Source of the DNA: Muricauda sp. SCSIO 64092
GTDB lineage: Bacteria; Bacteroidota; Bacteroidia; Flavobacteriales; Flavobacteriaceae
Assembly (NCBI RefSeq): GCF_023016285.1
Contig: NZ_CP095413.1
Span: 4,047,001 to 4,111,000 of the forward strand
Direction of reading: 5' to 3'
DNA: 64,000 bases
Shown here: positions 10,220 to 20,227 of the stretch, piece by piece
Layout of the letters: every line of letters begins with the position of its first letter
How positions within the stretch are numbered: the stretch's first letter is position 1
Notes under the pieces: generated by a model
Databases searched by the model: none
Seen by the model: the letters and a program-made list of their open reading frames with translations, nothing else
What the model was told of the DNA's origin: nothing
Translations under genes and position numbers: made by a program

Positions 10220-13200
10220 TTAGTGCAGGGCATCCAGCACTTCCTGTGGTAATAATACCTTGTCTATAATATGTACGATTCCGTTACTGGCCTCGTTATC
10301 AGCAGTGACCACCCGGGCCCTGTCATGTGTTTTATCAAATATGAGTATCCGGCCATTGAATCTCTCGTCAACGGAAATGTTTTCCCCTTGTTCCGTTTTG
10401 AATTGTTGATGTCCGTCAAATTCTCCAGAGGCAATTGCCGAACCAGAGAGTACGTGATAGGACAACACGGTGGCCAAAAGTTCTTTTTCTTCAGGGGTGT
10501 CAAAATCCGAAATCCCGTGATAGTCAGGCCCCAAAAGGTGAAATAACTCCTGAAAGGCATGGTTATTAGGTGCGAAGACCGTAAATGGACCATTTCCCTG
10601 TAAGGCTTCGACCAATCCGGCATCTGCTTGTATGAGGGCATCCACTAACAGGCTTAAATCACCTACGGATTGTGCCAATTCCACAATAGTATCTTCCTGT
10701 AGACTGGCCACAAAATCAATGGCTGCCTGTGGCAAAAGCACCTTATCAATGGTGTGCGCTACCCCATTGGAAGCCAGGATATCGGTATCCGTGATATTGG
10801 CATCGGTGTCCGAGGCATCACCGATGACAAAGGTGTGTCCTGAGGCAATGACCTCCAGGGAATTGCCCATAAGGGCAGTGGGCACGGCACCGGGACTAAG
10901 GTCGGCCTCCAGTACCTGCTGCGGCAGCACGTGGTAGAGGAGGATATTGGTAAGGAGGTCAAGTTCCTCCTGGGTGTCAAAATCGCCCAAGCTGTTGTAA
11001 TCGTCCCCCAGGATGTCCAAGAGTGCCACAAAGGCATCGTCGGTCGGGGCAAAAACGGTAAATGGCCCGTCACCGCTGAGCGTTCCGGCCAGTCCAGCTG
11101 CTATCACTGCGCCCTCCAAGAGGGAAAGGTCATCGGTCTCGACCACGATCTCCACGAGGTTCCTCATCTGCATTTGCATGACAAAATCGATGGCTGCCTG
11201 TGGCAAAAGCACCTTATCAATGGTGTGTGCTACCCCATTGGAAGCCAGGATATCGGTATCCTTGATATTGGCATCGGTGTCCGAGGCATCACCGATGACA
11301 AAGGTGTGTCCGGAGGCAATGACCTCCAGGGAATTGCCCATAAGGGCAGTGGGCACGGTACCAGGATGCAGGTCAGCCTCCAATACCTGCTGTGGCAGCA
11401 CGTGGTAGAGAAGGATATCTGTGAGGAGGTTCAGTTTCTCCTGTGTGTCAAAATCGGCCAAGCTGTTGTAATCGTCCCCCAGGATGTCCAAAAGTGCCAC
11501 AAAGGCGTCGTTGGTGGGTGCGAAAACGGTGAATGGCCCGTCACCGCTGAGCGTTCCGGCCAGTCCAGCTGCTATCACCGCGCCCTCCAAGAGGGAAAGG
11601 TCATCGGTCTCGACCACGATCTCCACGAGGTTCCTCATCTGCATTTGCATGACAAAATCAATGGCTGCCTGTGGCAAAAGCACCTTATCAATGGTGTGCG
11701 CTACCCCGTTGGAAGCGAGGATATCGGTATCCTTGATATTGGCATCGGTGTCCGAGGCATCACCGATGACAAAGGTGTGTCCGGAGGCAATGATCTCCAG
11801 GGAATTGTCCATAAGGGCAGTGGGCACGGTACCGGGATTAAGGTCGGCCTCCAGTACCTGCTGCGGCAGCACGTGATAGAGGAGGATATCGGTAAGGAGG
11901 TCAAGTTCCTCCTGTGTGTCAAAATCGGCCAAGCTGTTGTAATCGTCCCCCAGGATGTCCAAGAGTGCCACAAAGGCATCGTCGGTCGGGGCAAAAACGG
12001 TAAATGGCCCGTCACCACTGAGCGTTCCGGCCAGTCCAGCTGCTATCACCGCGCCCTCCAAGAGGGAAAGGTTATCGGTCTCGACCACGATCTCCACGAG
12101 GTTCCTCATCTGCATTTGCATGACAAAATCAATGGCTGCCTGTGGCAAAAGCACCTTATCAATGATGTGTGCTACCCCGTTGGAAGCGAGGATATCGGTA
12201 TCCGTGATATTGGCATCGGTGTCCGAGGCATCACCGATGACAAAGGTGTGTCCGGCGGCAATGATCTCCAGGGAATTGTCCATAAGGGCAGTGGGCACGG
12301 CACCGGGACTAAGGTCGGCCTCCAGTACCTGCTGCGGCAGCACATGGTAGAGGAGGATTTCGGTAAGGAGGTCAAGTTCCTCCTGGGTGTCAAAATCGGC
12401 CAAGCTGTTGTAATCGTCCCCCAGGATGTCCAAAAGTGCCACAAAGGCATCGTCGGTCGGGGCAAAAACGGTAAATGGCCCGTCACCACTGAGCGTCTCG
12501 GCCAGTCCTGCCGTTATCACAGCTTCTTCCAAAAGGGATAGGGATTCTGTACCCACCACAATTTCCACAAGGTTCATGGACATTCCTCCACTTATGGCAT
12601 CCAAAACGGCCTGTGGCAAAAGCACTTTATCAATGATGTGAGCTACTCCGTTGGAAGCGGTGAAATCCGTAGCGGTGATGTTGGCATCCACATCAGTATC
12701 ATCCCCAATAACGAAGGTGTCATTTGAAGCAATTATATCCAGGCTGTTGTCCGCTAGTGCAGTGGGGACTCCACCTTCCTTCAAATTCGCCTTTAAAATA
12801 GTTTCATTGGGAACAACATGATACAATAAAATATTGGTAAGTAGGGCAATTTCTTCTATGGTATCGAAATCGTCCAAGCTATTATAGTCATCCCCGAGCG
12901 CATCCAAAAGAGCTGCGAAGGCATTATCATCTGGTGCGAAAACGGTAAATGGTCCTTCACCGCTCAATGTCTCGACCAAATCGGCTTTAATAACGGCTTC
13001 CTCCAAAAGGGATAGTGATTCGGCACCCACCACAATGTCCACAAGCGTGTCTCCATTTAACATCTCTATGACCGTTAGGGGCAACAAAACCTTATCAATT
13101 ATATGGACAACACCATTGCTGGTAAAATTATCCGGGCTAACAACTTCTGCATCCACATCGGTAGCATCCTGTATAAATACTCCTCCATCCAGGGAAACCG

Positions 13201-13627
13201 TAAGATTTTCTCCCAATAGCGTAGGGAGTTCCTGCTCATTGGATAAATTTTCAGAATCCAATTCTTGACCGGCTATTACATGATATTGAAGTATCAAGGC
13301 CAATAAATCCCGCTCTTCTTCGGTATCAAAATCGTCCAAGGAATCAAAACCATCCAAATCCGCAAACAAATTGTTAAAAGCATCATTGGTGGGTGCGAAA
13401 ACAGTAAAAGGACCTTCTCCACCTAAGGCATTCACTAAATTGGAAGCTTCATTTTCATCTGCTTTGGTCAGGGCGGCAACCAAACTCCCCAATACCTCGG
13501 TATCAGCGGCAGTTTCCACAATATTGCTTTTGGGAGCATCATTTTCCATTGTTTTTGCTCCATCGTCCTCTTCATCACAGGAAAACGTGAGTAGTGTAAT
13601 CAGGAACAGCAAAAAATAATTTTTCAT
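10220..13627 (-). CDS. large surface lipoprotein with seven fasciclin (FAS1) domains
   Basis: 1135 residues from the ATG at 13627, which starts a clean lipoprotein signal MKNYFLLFLITLLTFSC followed by DEEDD. An in-frame ATG at 13645 would add six residues (MRHPTK) and cannot be excluded. Seven FAS1 domains are readable from the starts NIVETAADTE, LVDIVVGAES, NLVEIVVGTE, three copies of NLVEIVVET(D/N)(D/N)LSLL, and TIVELAQSV. The middle domains are nearly identical at DNA level with a period of 471 bases (157 residues) and are GC-richer than the rest. Probable surface adhesin or matrix protein; the repeat number may vary between strains. Confidence 0.92.
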   Translation of the reverse strand: MKNYFLLFLITLLTFSCDEEDDGAKTMENDAPKSNIVETAADTEVLGSLVAALTKADENEASNLVNALGGEGPFTVFAPTNDAFNNLFADLDGFDSLDDFDTEEERDLLALILQYHVIAGQELDSENLSNEQELPTLLGENLTVSLDGGVFIQDATDVDAEVVSPDNFTSNGVVHIIDKVLLPLTVIEMLNGDTLVDIVVGAESLSLLEEAVIKADLVETLSGEGPFTVFAPDDNAFAALLDALGDDYNSLDDFDTIEEIALLTNILLYHVVPNETILKANLKEGGVPTALADNSLDIIASNDTFVIGDDTDVDANITATDFTASNGVAHIIDKVLLPQAVLDAISGGMSMNLVEIVVGTESLSLLEEAVITAGLAETLSGDGPFTVFAPTDDAFVALLDILGDDYNSLADFDTQEELDLLTEILLYHVLPQQVLEADLSPGAVPTALMDNSLEIIAAGHTFVIGDASDTDANITDTDILASNGVAHIIDKVLLPQAAIDFVMQMQMRNLVEIVVETDNLSLLEGAVIAAGLAGTLSGDGPFTVFAPTDDAFVALLDILGDDYNSLADFDTQEELDLLTDILLYHVLPQQVLEADLNPGTVPTALMDNSLEIIASGHTFVIGDASDTDANIKDTDILASNGVAHTIDKVLLPQAAIDFVMQMQMRNLVEIVVETDDLSLLEGAVIAAGLAGTLSGDGPFTVFAPTNDAFVALLDILGDDYNSLADFDTQEKLNLLTDILLYHVLPQQVLEADLHPGTVPTALMGNSLEVIASGHTFVIGDASDTDANIKDTDILASNGVAHTIDKVLLPQAAIDFVMQMQMRNLVEIVVETDDLSLLEGAVIAAGLAGTLSGDGPFTVFAPTDDAFVALLDILGDDYNSLGDFDTQEELDLLTNILLYHVLPQQVLEADLSPGAVPTALMGNSLEVIASGHTFVIGDASDTDANITDTDILASNGVAHTIDKVLLPQAAIDFVASLQEDTIVELAQSVGDLSLLVDALIQADAGLVEALQGNGPFTVFAPNNHAFQELFHLLGPDYHGISDFDTPEEKELLATVLSYHVLSGSAIASGEFDGHQQFKTEQGENISVDERFNGRILIFDKTHDRARVVTADNEASNGIVHIIDKVLLPQEVLDALH
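10715..12520 (-). repeat. tandem 471-bp repeats inside the fasciclin gene
   Basis: The same sequence block recurs at exact 471-base steps, for example at 11013, 11484, 11955 and 12426, so about 3.8 copies are present. Copies differ at only a few positions by eye. The unit equals one FAS1 domain (157 codons), so copy-number changes keep the frame. Outer boundaries are approximate. Confidence 0.9.
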
Positions 13628-13645
13628 TTTCGTGGGGTGTCTCAT

Positions 13646-13998
13646 AGGTAATCGTTTTAGTTGTTATGTTTAATCATTTGTTTTATTTCATAGACAAAAT
13701 ACCCGAATGCTATTATTCGGCTTTTATTGAATTTTCCTCGATAAAACTGTAATTCCTAAAATTTTTTATAAAAAATTAAGGAAAACGTGAATGTTTTATA
13801 AAACATAGAAAAGATTGAACAAAAATAAAAAGGTTGCTTTTGTTTTATATTTTTTTGGAAAAGTTTAACAAAACTGCATTATTGTTTTATCTGGAAATGG
13901 ATTTTTCCTGTCATGTTTTGAGGGGAGATCTCCCACAAGTGCACCGTTTTGTCCCGCGTCTACCGTAGTGGGAATTCCTGAAGGACAGTCTTAATTCG
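13646..13998. other. AT-rich control region between the fasciclin genes and mnmA
   Basis: About 350 bases without a gene. It contains four TGTTTTAT copies (13679, 13792, 13841, 13883); the second lies in the 14-bp palindrome TGTTTTATAAAACA (13792-13805). A further palindrome, AATTTTTTATAAAAAATT, lies near 13759-13777. The right third (13915-13990) is more GC-balanced. No -7 box for the fasciclin gene was found with confidence. Confidence 0.5.
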
Positions 13999-14006
13999 TA
14001 TTTTTG
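13999..14006 (+). promoter_or_regulatory. -7 box of mnmA
   Basis: TATTTTTG fits TAnnTTTG and is followed by CAC, as in other promoters of this window. The predicted start near 14012 leaves only about 12 bases before the ATG, an almost leaderless message. No good -33 TTG is seen. Confidence 0.5.
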
Positions 14007-14023
14007 CACTGCAGATAAAAAGG

Positions 14024-15217
14024 ATGATGAAAAAAGTAGTTATTGGCCTTTCCGGAGGTGTGGATTCCAGTGTTGCCGCTTATTTGTTGAAGGAACAGGG
14101 GTATGACGTCATCGGTCTTTTTATGAAAAATTGGCACGACGATTCGGTAACCATATCCGATGAGTGCCCATGGTTGGAGGATAGTAATGATGCCCTTATT
14201 GTAGCTGAAAAATTGGGCATTCCATTCCAAACGGTGGATTTAAGCGAGGTGTACAAAGAGCGGATTGTTGATTATATGTTCAACGAGTATGAAAGGGGGA
14301 GGACCCCTAATCCAGATGTGCTCTGTAATCGCGAAATCAAGTTTGATGTATTTCTGAAGATTGCCCTGGATCTTGGAGCCGATTATGTGGCAACGGGCCA
14401 TTATTGCCGTAGGAAATCCTTTTTTCAAGAAGATGGAAAAGAGATATTTCGGCTTTTATCGGGAGTTGACCAAAATAAGGACCAATCCTACTTTTTGTGC
14501 CAGCTTTCCCAGGAACAACTGTCCAAAACCTTGTTTCCAATTGGTGAGTTGACCAAACCGGAGGTAAGAAGGATAGCTGCTGAACACAACTTGATAACTG
14601 CAGATAAAAAAGATTCTCAAGGTCTCTGTTTTATAGGAAAAGTAAGACTTCCGGAATTTCTTCAACAAAAGCTCAAACCTAAGGAAGGGATGATCATTGA
14701 AGTGCCCAAGGATTCCGTTCATTTTAAAAATGGCCTAGGTCACTTTGCCAATAAGGCGGAAGAGTTGGCCCATTTTTCGGAAAAGCCCAAGTACACCCTC
14801 GAAGACGGGGAAGTGGTGGGACAACATCCAGGGGCGCATTATTTTACCATAGGCCAACGTAAAGGTTTGGACGTGGGCGGTACCAAGGAACCCCTTTTTG
14901 TTTTGGATACGGATGTAGAGACGAATACCATATACACCGGTCAGGGAAAGAACCATCCAGGACTTTATAGAAGGACCCTGTTTGTTAAGGATGCAGAATT
15001 ACATTGGGTACGGCAAGATTTGACCTTGTCCCTTGATGAAACCATGGAGGTCAATGCCAGAATCAGATATAGACAGCCATTACAAAAAGCCACGTTATAC
15101 AGGGTGGAAGGTGGTCTTTATGTAGATTTTATGGAAAAGCAATCAGCCATAACCGAAGGACAATTTGTAGCTTGGTACCAAGGTGAGGAATTGTTGGGTT
15201 CAGGGGTAATATCATAA
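14024..15217 (+). CDS. mnmA: tRNA-specific 2-thiouridylase MnmA
   Basis: Adds sulfur to U34 of Lys, Glu and Gln tRNAs. The PP-loop GLSGGVDSS (residues 8-16) binds ATP; Cys101 (LCNREIKF) and Cys202 (GLCFIGK) are the two catalytic cysteines. Further conserved segments are [18 protein letters not shown] and the C-terminal beta-barrel with RIRYRQP. 397 residues is normal. Two adjacent ATGs (14024, 14027) are possible starts. The next gene begins 4 bases after the stop. Confidence 0.97.
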   Translation: MMKKVVIGLSGGVDSSVAAYLLKEQGYDVIGLFMKNWHDDSVTISDECPWLEDSNDALIVAEKLGIPFQTVDLSEVYKERIVDYMFNEYERGRTPNPDVLCNREIKFDVFLKIALDLGADYVATGHYCRRKSFFQEDGKEIFRLLSGVDQNKDQSYFLCQLSQEQLSKTLFPIGELTKPEVRRIAAEHNLITADKKDSQGLCFIGKVRLPEFLQQKLKPKEGMIIEVPKDSVHFKNGLGHFANKAEELAHFSEKPKYTLEDGEVVGQHPGAHYFTIGQRKGLDVGGTKEPLFVLDTDVETNTIYTGQGKNHPGLYRRTLFVKDAELHWVRQDLTLSLDETMEVNARIRYRQPLQKATLYRVEGGLYVDFMEKQSAITEGQFVAWYQGEELLGSGVIS

Positions 15218-15221
15218 GGTT

Positions 15222-16169
15222 TTGGAGAATAGGATCACAAAGCTTCTTGGAATCCAATATCCCATTGTACAAGCCGGGATGGTTTGGGCAAGTGGCTGGC
15301 GTTTGGCTTCGGCAGTTTCCAATGCAGGGGGATTGGGACTGTTAGGTGCAGGCAGTATGTACCCAAGTGTTCTCCGTGAACATATCCAAAAGTGTAAAAA
15401 AGCCACTGACAAACCCTTTGGGGTAAATGTCCCCATGTTGTATCCGGATTTGAAGGAAATCATGGATATTATTATCGAGGGTGGAGTAAAAATTGTTTTT
15501 ACCTCGGCTGGCAATCCAAAGACTTGGACTCCTGTTTTAAAAGCACATGGAATAACGGTTGTGCATGTGGTCAGCAGTGTAAAGTTTGCCCTAAAGGCAC
15601 AAGAAGCTGGTGTGGATGCCGTTGTGGCAGAAGGTTTTGAGGCCGGAGGACATAATGGACGGGACGAGACAACCTCTTTTGTGTTGATTCCAGCCGTAAA
15701 GGAGCAAATCCATATTCCAATGATTGCTGCGGGAGGTATCGCCAATGGAAAACAAATGTTGGCGGCAATGGTCTTGGGCGCTGATGGAGTACAGGTGGGA
15801 AGTCGATTTGTCGCCACTTTGGAAGCTTCTTCACATCAGGCATTCAAGGAAGTTGTCGTTGGTGCCAAAGAAGGGGATACCCAACTCACCTTAAAGGAAT
15901 TGGCTCCCGTACGTCTTATAAAGAACCAATTTTATCTTCAGGTGCAACAGGCATATGAAGAAGGGGCATCAATAGAAGAGCTCAAGCAATTATTGGGGAG
16001 GGGGCGCGCCAAAAAGGGTATGTTTGAGGGCGATTTGGAAAATGGAGAACTCGAGATAGGACAAGTTTCCGCCTTAATTCATGATATAAAGCCGGCTGCT
16101 GCAATAATTAAGGATTTGGTTACGGACTTTGAATCGGCCAAAAGGACCATAAGCCATATTGGATTGTAA
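15222..16169 (+). CDS. nitronate monooxygenase / 2-nitropropane dioxygenase family flavoprotein
   Basis: FMN-dependent TIM-barrel enzyme, 315 residues. The family shows in IQYPIVQAGMVWASG at the start, AGGLGLLGAGSMYP, EGFEAGGHNGRDET with the conserved GGH, and IPMIAAGGIANG...VLGADGVQVGSRF, which binds FMN phosphate. The start is a TTG at 15222: MENRITKLLGIQYP is the family N-terminus and no ATG or GTG fits. It follows mnmA by 4 bases, so the two are co-transcribed. The physiological substrate may not be a nitronate; the name is by family only. Confidence 0.88.
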   Translation: MENRITKLLGIQYPIVQAGMVWASGWRLASAVSNAGGLGLLGAGSMYPSVLREHIQKCKKATDKPFGVNVPMLYPDLKEIMDIIIEGGVKIVFTSAGNPKTWTPVLKAHGITVVHVVSSVKFALKAQEAGVDAVVAEGFEAGGHNGRDETTSFVLIPAVKEQIHIPMIAAGGIANGKQMLAAMVLGADGVQVGSRFVATLEASSHQAFKEVVVGAKEGDTQLTLKELAPVRLIKNQFYLQVQQAYEEGASIEELKQLLGRGRAKKGMFEGDLENGELEIGQVSALIHDIKPAAAIIKDLVTDFESAKRTISHIGL

Positions 16170-16237
16170 ATCTGCTAAACCTGCATTTCATCGAATAAAT
16201 ACCCGTCATGAGGATCCTTGGTTATCTTTACCGGGCA

Positions 16238-16720
16238 ATGAAGAAAGTGTTTGTAAGTCTACTGTTTATGGCCGTTCTACATGGTGTGAATGCACAAGTG
16301 GAAAGGGACAAGGTATTACATTTTGTTGGAGGCAACCTGTTTGGCCTTGCTGGGGCAGGAATAGCCAAACAAATCTCCGATGGGAACCGTTGGTGGACTT
16401 TTGCAGGTGCTATTGGTGGGAGTACACTTATAGGACTGGGAAAAGAGGCGGTTGATGCAGGTCAACGCGAAAATGGTTGGGACAATGATGATCTGTTGGC
16501 AACCATTTTGGGAGGGGTCACCGTTGGCGTTACCATAGATATTTTTACGGACCATAAAAAGGGTAAGCGAAAAAAGAATACGGCGGTCGCTCTCTTTAAG
16601 GATACCAAGGCTTTTGACCAAATGCACCGTTTGGAGCAACTCCTACAGGAAGAAAGGGAACCTACGCTTCTGGCCTTATCGCTTCCTGCAGAGGTTTTGG
16701 GTTTGGAGCAATTACAGTAA
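16238..16720 (+). CDS. YfiM-like (DUF2279) small secreted or membrane protein
   Basis: 160 residues from the ATG at 16238, which gives a signal-peptide-like start MKKVFVSLLFMAVLHGVNAQ; an upstream ATG at 16208 adds ten residues and is less likely. The body has DKVLHFVGGNLFGLAGAGIAK, two glycine-rich hydrophobic segments and NGWDNDDLLATILGGVTVG, the pattern of the YfiM/DUF2279 family of unknown function. The C-terminal third is charged. Its 3' end overlaps the end of the convergent DUF58 gene by 9 bases. Confidence 0.65.
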   Translation: MKKVFVSLLFMAVLHGVNAQVERDKVLHFVGGNLFGLAGAGIAKQISDGNRWWTFAGAIGGSTLIGLGKEAVDAGQRENGWDNDDLLATILGGVTVGVTIDIFTDHKKGKRKKNTAVALFKDTKAFDQMHRLEQLLQEEREPTLLALSLPAEVLGLEQLQ

Positions 16721-18043
16721 TCCCCTTGCCTTGATCTCCAAGTACTTGTTAATGGTATTGATGGTCAAATTCCCAGGCTTTGTCAATATGGTTTGAATAC
16801 CATACTTATGGAGTTCTTTTTGCATTAATCGCTTTTCCAAAATAAATTTTTCCGCAATGGTCTTATGGTAAATGCTTTGTATATCCTCTGCATTGACCGT
16901 GACCAGTTTTTCCAATTCGGTGTTCTCAAAAAATATGACGACCAAAACATGTTGTTTTGCCAATGCCAGGAGATAGGGCAATTGTCTTTTTAGGGCAGAA
17001 ATATGCTCAAAATTGGTGTAGAGCAACAATAGGCTCCTATGGTTGAGTTTTCTTTTGACATGGGCATATAGATGGCCAAAATCGGAATCGCTAAAGTCTG
17101 TTCCGATATTGTACAAGGTTTCCAGTATGAAATTTAAATGGGTGATCTTCTGTGCAGCGGGTACAAAGTTTTCTACCTTTTTGGAGAAGGTCAACATCCC
17201 GGTTTTGTCATTTCTTTTAAGGGCTACATTGGAAAATGCCAAAGTGGAGTTAATGGCATAATCCAGTAATTTAAGTCCGTTGAATGGCATTTTCATGACC
17301 CTTCCCGAGTCGATAATGGAATAAATGGGCTGCGATCTTTCGTCTTGGTATTGATTGACCATCAACTGGCTCTTTTTGGCGGATGCTTTCCAATTGATGG
17401 TTCTAAAATCATCGCCCACAACGTATTCCTTTATCTGTTCAAATTCCTGGGTATGGCCTATCCTACGGATTTTTTTTAATCCGAGTTCGGTAAGACGGTT
17501 GCCAATGGCCAAAAAATCATATTGTTGCATCTGGATGATACTGGGATACACCGGGGCCATCCTATCCTTTTCAAAAGTAAACCTCCTTTTGGCAATACCT
17601 AGTGGGGAAGAGACATAAACATTTAGATGGCCAAAGACATACGCACCACGCTCCACGGGACGGACGGTATATTGATACTGATTTTTAACATCCTTTTTCG
17701 TAAAAGTTCGATGTAGGAAATCACGTTTCTGAAATTGTTCGGGTAGCTCGTCTATGAGTTCCACTCCAACGGTAAAGGGATATTTGACGGAGAAATGGAT
17801 TTCTATGGTATTGTAATCGCTATTGGAAAGCTTTTTGGGAACTTCACGCCTGGCCGTTACAGCATCCTTTGTACGATACAGGAGGTAGCTGTCCACAAAA
17901 AAAAGTGCAAGGAGGACAAAAGTCCCTATCCAACAAATGGGGTATAAAAAATGAAACCAATAGGAAAGCACAAAACCGGCGACCAGTAAAGCGATATACC
18001 TAAAAAAGCGGTTGTGTATATAAAACGATCTAAGGAATTGCAT
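16712..18043 (-). CDS. DUF58 domain protein (MoxR partner)
   Basis: 443 residues: two N-terminal membrane segments (about residues 13-55), a beta-rich segment, then the DUF58 core with GDDFRTINWKASAKKSQLMVNQYQDERSQPIYSIIDSGR near the middle, part of a vWA-like fold. DUF58 proteins are regularly encoded next to MoxR ATPases and are thought to work with them in assembling or activating other proteins. Its start overlaps the MoxR stop by one base (ATG/TGA type coupling). Last gene of the six-gene minus-strand operon. Confidence 0.9.
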   Translation of the reverse strand: MQFLRSFYIHNRFFRYIALLVAGFVLSYWFHFLYPICWIGTFVLLALFFVDSYLLYRTKDAVTARREVPKKLSNSDYNTIEIHFSVKYPFTVGVELIDELPEQFQKRDFLHRTFTKKDVKNQYQYTVRPVERGAYVFGHLNVYVSSPLGIAKRRFTFEKDRMAPVYPSIIQMQQYDFLAIGNRLTELGLKKIRRIGHTQEFEQIKEYVVGDDFRTINWKASAKKSQLMVNQYQDERSQPIYSIIDSGRVMKMPFNGLKLLDYAINSTLAFSNVALKRNDKTGMLTFSKKVENFVPAAQKITHLNFILETLYNIGTDFSDSDFGHLYAHVKRKLNHRSLLLLYTNFEHISALKRQLPYLLALAKQHVLVVIFFENTELEKLVTVNAEDIQSIYHKTIAEKFILEKRLMQKELHKYGIQTILTKPGNLTINTINKYLEIKARGLL

Positions 18044-19026
18044 TAGCGGGGTATTTCTACCGATTCTACGATCATTCCAATAACGTTCTCCGTGGTCATC
18101 CCTTCCATTTCTCGTTCTGGGGTCAGAATAATTCTATGGTTTAGAATTGGTGGCAAGGCCTTTTTAACATCTTCGGGTATCACAAAATCCCGTCCATTAA
18201 TGGCCGCAAACGCTTTGGCAACATGCATTGCCGCAATGGATGCCCTTGGCGATGCACCTAAGTACAAATGGGGATGATTGCGTGTTCTTGAGATGATTTC
18301 CGCTATATATCGAATTATTTTTTCCTCCACCAGGACATGGTGTACCTTGTTTTTATAGTCCTCTAATTTTTTAGGTAGGAGTATCGGTTTTACCAATTCA
18401 GTAGGTTCTGTCGATTTTCGCTCATGATGGGTTTGAATTATTTCCACTTCTTCCTCCACAGAAGGATAATCTACCTTTATCTTAAAAAGAAAACGGTCCA
18501 GTTGTGCTTCAGGTAGGGAATAGGTGCCTTCCTGTTCAATGGGATTTTGTGTGGCCAGGACCATGAATGGATTGGCCATTTTATAGGTGGTGCCATCAAC
18601 GGTAGCTTGCCTTTCCTCCATCGTTTCAAAAAGTGCGGCCTGCGTTTTGGCGGGAGCTCGGTTGATTTCATCAATTAAAATGATATTGGAAAATATAGGT
18701 CCTTTTTTGAATTCAAAATCCGATTCTTTTACATTGAACACCGAAGTGCCCAGAATATCACTCGGCATTAAGTCCGGAGTGAACTGAATACGATTGAAAC
18801 CGGTTTTCAGGGTTTTGGCAAAAAGCTTTGCAGTAATGGTCTTGGCGATACCAGGAACGCCTTCTATCAAAACGTGGCCGTCTACCAACAGGGAAACAAT
18901 GAGCAATTCCATAAAATTCTGTTGCCCAATAATTACTTTTCCCAACTCTCCCTTTATTAGATTCACCGATTCGTTGAGTTCCGCAAGCGGAATACGGCTA
19001 TCAAAATTCAAATCATTGTTTTCCAT
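18043..19026 (-). CDS. MoxR family AAA+ ATPase
   Basis: 327 residues. Walker A region EGVPGIAKTITAK, Walker B IILIDEINRAPAKTQAALFE, sensor-type LATQNPIEQEGTYSLPEAQLDRF and the C-terminal lid SPRASIAAMHVAKAFAAINGR are all present. MoxR ATPases act as chaperones for metal-cofactor or envelope complexes. Overlaps the upstream DUF4350 gene by 14 bases and the DUF58 gene by one base, so the three are translationally coupled. Confidence 0.95.
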   Translation of the reverse strand: MENNDLNFDSRIPLAELNESVNLIKGELGKVIIGQQNFMELLIVSLLVDGHVLIEGVPGIAKTITAKLFAKTLKTGFNRIQFTPDLMPSDILGTSVFNVKESDFEFKKGPIFSNIILIDEINRAPAKTQAALFETMEERQATVDGTTYKMANPFMVLATQNPIEQEGTYSLPEAQLDRFLFKIKVDYPSVEEEVEIIQTHHERKSTEPTELVKPILLPKKLEDYKNKVHHVLVEEKIIRYIAEIISRTRNHPHLYLGASPRASIAAMHVAKAFAAINGRDFVIPEDVKKALPPILNHRIILTPEREMEGMTTENVIGMIVESVEIPR

Positions 19027-20227
19027 CTGCTTTGGCTTTAAAATCGTGTATGTTACGTTCTAACTTTTCTAATTGTTGATTGGTTACTTTACTTGTCTTT
19101 TGGATATCATGGAATTTGCTGAACAAAGCTTTTACCTCTTCTTTGGAATGATTGCTTCGCAGGGCCAGGCTATGATGGAATTGGGAATCTATCTTTTCCG
19201 TGACCAAGTGAAAACGGGTCCGGACATAATCCAGGAAGTACTGAATTTTGTGGTTGGCGATTTCATTCTGCCTATTGTTTTCAAAATACATATTCGCAAT
19301 GGTCCTGGTAAAGGCCAAGGTTTGGTTTTTCAGGGGCTCCACTACTTTTATGGCCCTTTGTTTCCGCTTTCCTTCAAACACAATGTACAGCAACGAACCA
19401 ATAAGGGCCAAATAATAGGCCCACTTTAGCTCTTTAGTGTTCAAAAAGAGGTACATGGGTGAGGTATAAAAAGTCTTTCCTGCTTTATGGTGATTGTCCA
19501 CATATACCGGCTTGGAAGAATCTATGTAGGCCATCAAACCGGCAGTATAGCTACGGTTTTCATCTTTAAGCATAAAATAATTGGTGAACGCCTCGGGAAA
19601 AGTGGATAATGTTATCTTTCCTTTGCCAAATGCTTGCTGTACCACGCTTATCCCTCTTTTTTCGGTTTTGGTACTGTCATTTTTTACAAGCACCTCAGCC
19701 AGTACCACACTATTTATGGTATCCAACTCACTGAAAATGGAAGTGTAATAATCCCTATCAAAGGGGATATCATTTGCCCTTGCCCTTTCATTTACAAGAA
19801 GGTGTTTAAATACCGGGGTAACCGTATTCATATCATAGATACTGGAAGTATGCAGGTTCAAGGTGTCCAGCAATTCCTTTTCAAAGGATTCCGATGCCAT
19901 AAAGAGATGGTTGCCTTCCCTGGCCCAGGACAATAATTCCGATAAATCCGTTTTGCCAAATTCAATACGCTCATTTACGAAAATATAAGTGCCGGTCAAG
20001 GTATCGCCTCGGGAAAGAAATTCAAAAGGTGTTCTATAGACCTGTTGCGCCTGTGGAAAGACCAGGGGTAAAAGATCATTGTAGACCTTGGTCCCATAGG
20101 GGATGGTATGGGTACTTACATAAGAAGGAAACCAATTGATCTGTTTGGGTTTGTTGTATTCAAACACCAGAAGCAAGACAAGTGCCAGGACACCAATACC
20201 AATATATGACCTTCCCGTTTTAAGCAT
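19013..20227 (-). CDS. DUF4350 domain membrane protein
   Basis: 404 residues. One N-terminal membrane segment (IGIGVLALVLLLVFEY), an extracytoplasmic DUF4350 region (about residues 40-250) containing PYGTKVYNDLLPLVFPQ and LLSWAREGNHLFMASESF, then a second membrane segment (AYYLALIGSLLYIVF) and a coiled, charged cytoplasmic tail. DUF4350 proteins are found in MoxR operons; function unknown. Overlaps its neighbours on both sides by 8-14 bases. Confidence 0.82.
   Translation of the reverse strand: MLKTGRSYIGIGVLALVLLLVFEYNKPKQINWFPSYVSTHTIPYGTKVYNDLLPLVFPQAQQVYRTPFEFLSRGDTLTGTYIFVNERIEFGKTDLSELLSWAREGNHLFMASESFEKELLDTLNLHTSSIYDMNTVTPVFKHLLVNERARANDIPFDRDYYTSIFSELDTINSVVLAEVLVKNDSTKTEKRGISVVQQAFGKGKITLSTFPEAFTNYFMLKDENRSYTAGLMAYIDSSKPVYVDNHHKAGKTFYTSPMYLFLNTKELKWAYYLALIGSLLYIVFEGKRKQRAIKVVEPLKNQTLAFTRTIANMYFENNRQNEIANHKIQYFLDYVRTRFHLVTEKIDSQFHHSLALRSNHSKEEVKALFSKFHDIQKTSKVTNQQLEKLERNIHDFKAKADGKQ

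Noticed and set aside
10715..12520. Regular repeats that could suggest a CRISPR-like or VNTR array
   Set aside because: The period is 471 bp with no spacers and the repeats code for a protein domain.
10931..12541. A 536-codon open frame on the plus strand opposite the fasciclin repeats
   Set aside because: It is antisense to the FAS1 repeats, repeats with the same 471-bp period and exists because the GC-rich repeat happens to lack stops in that frame. No protein family is visible.
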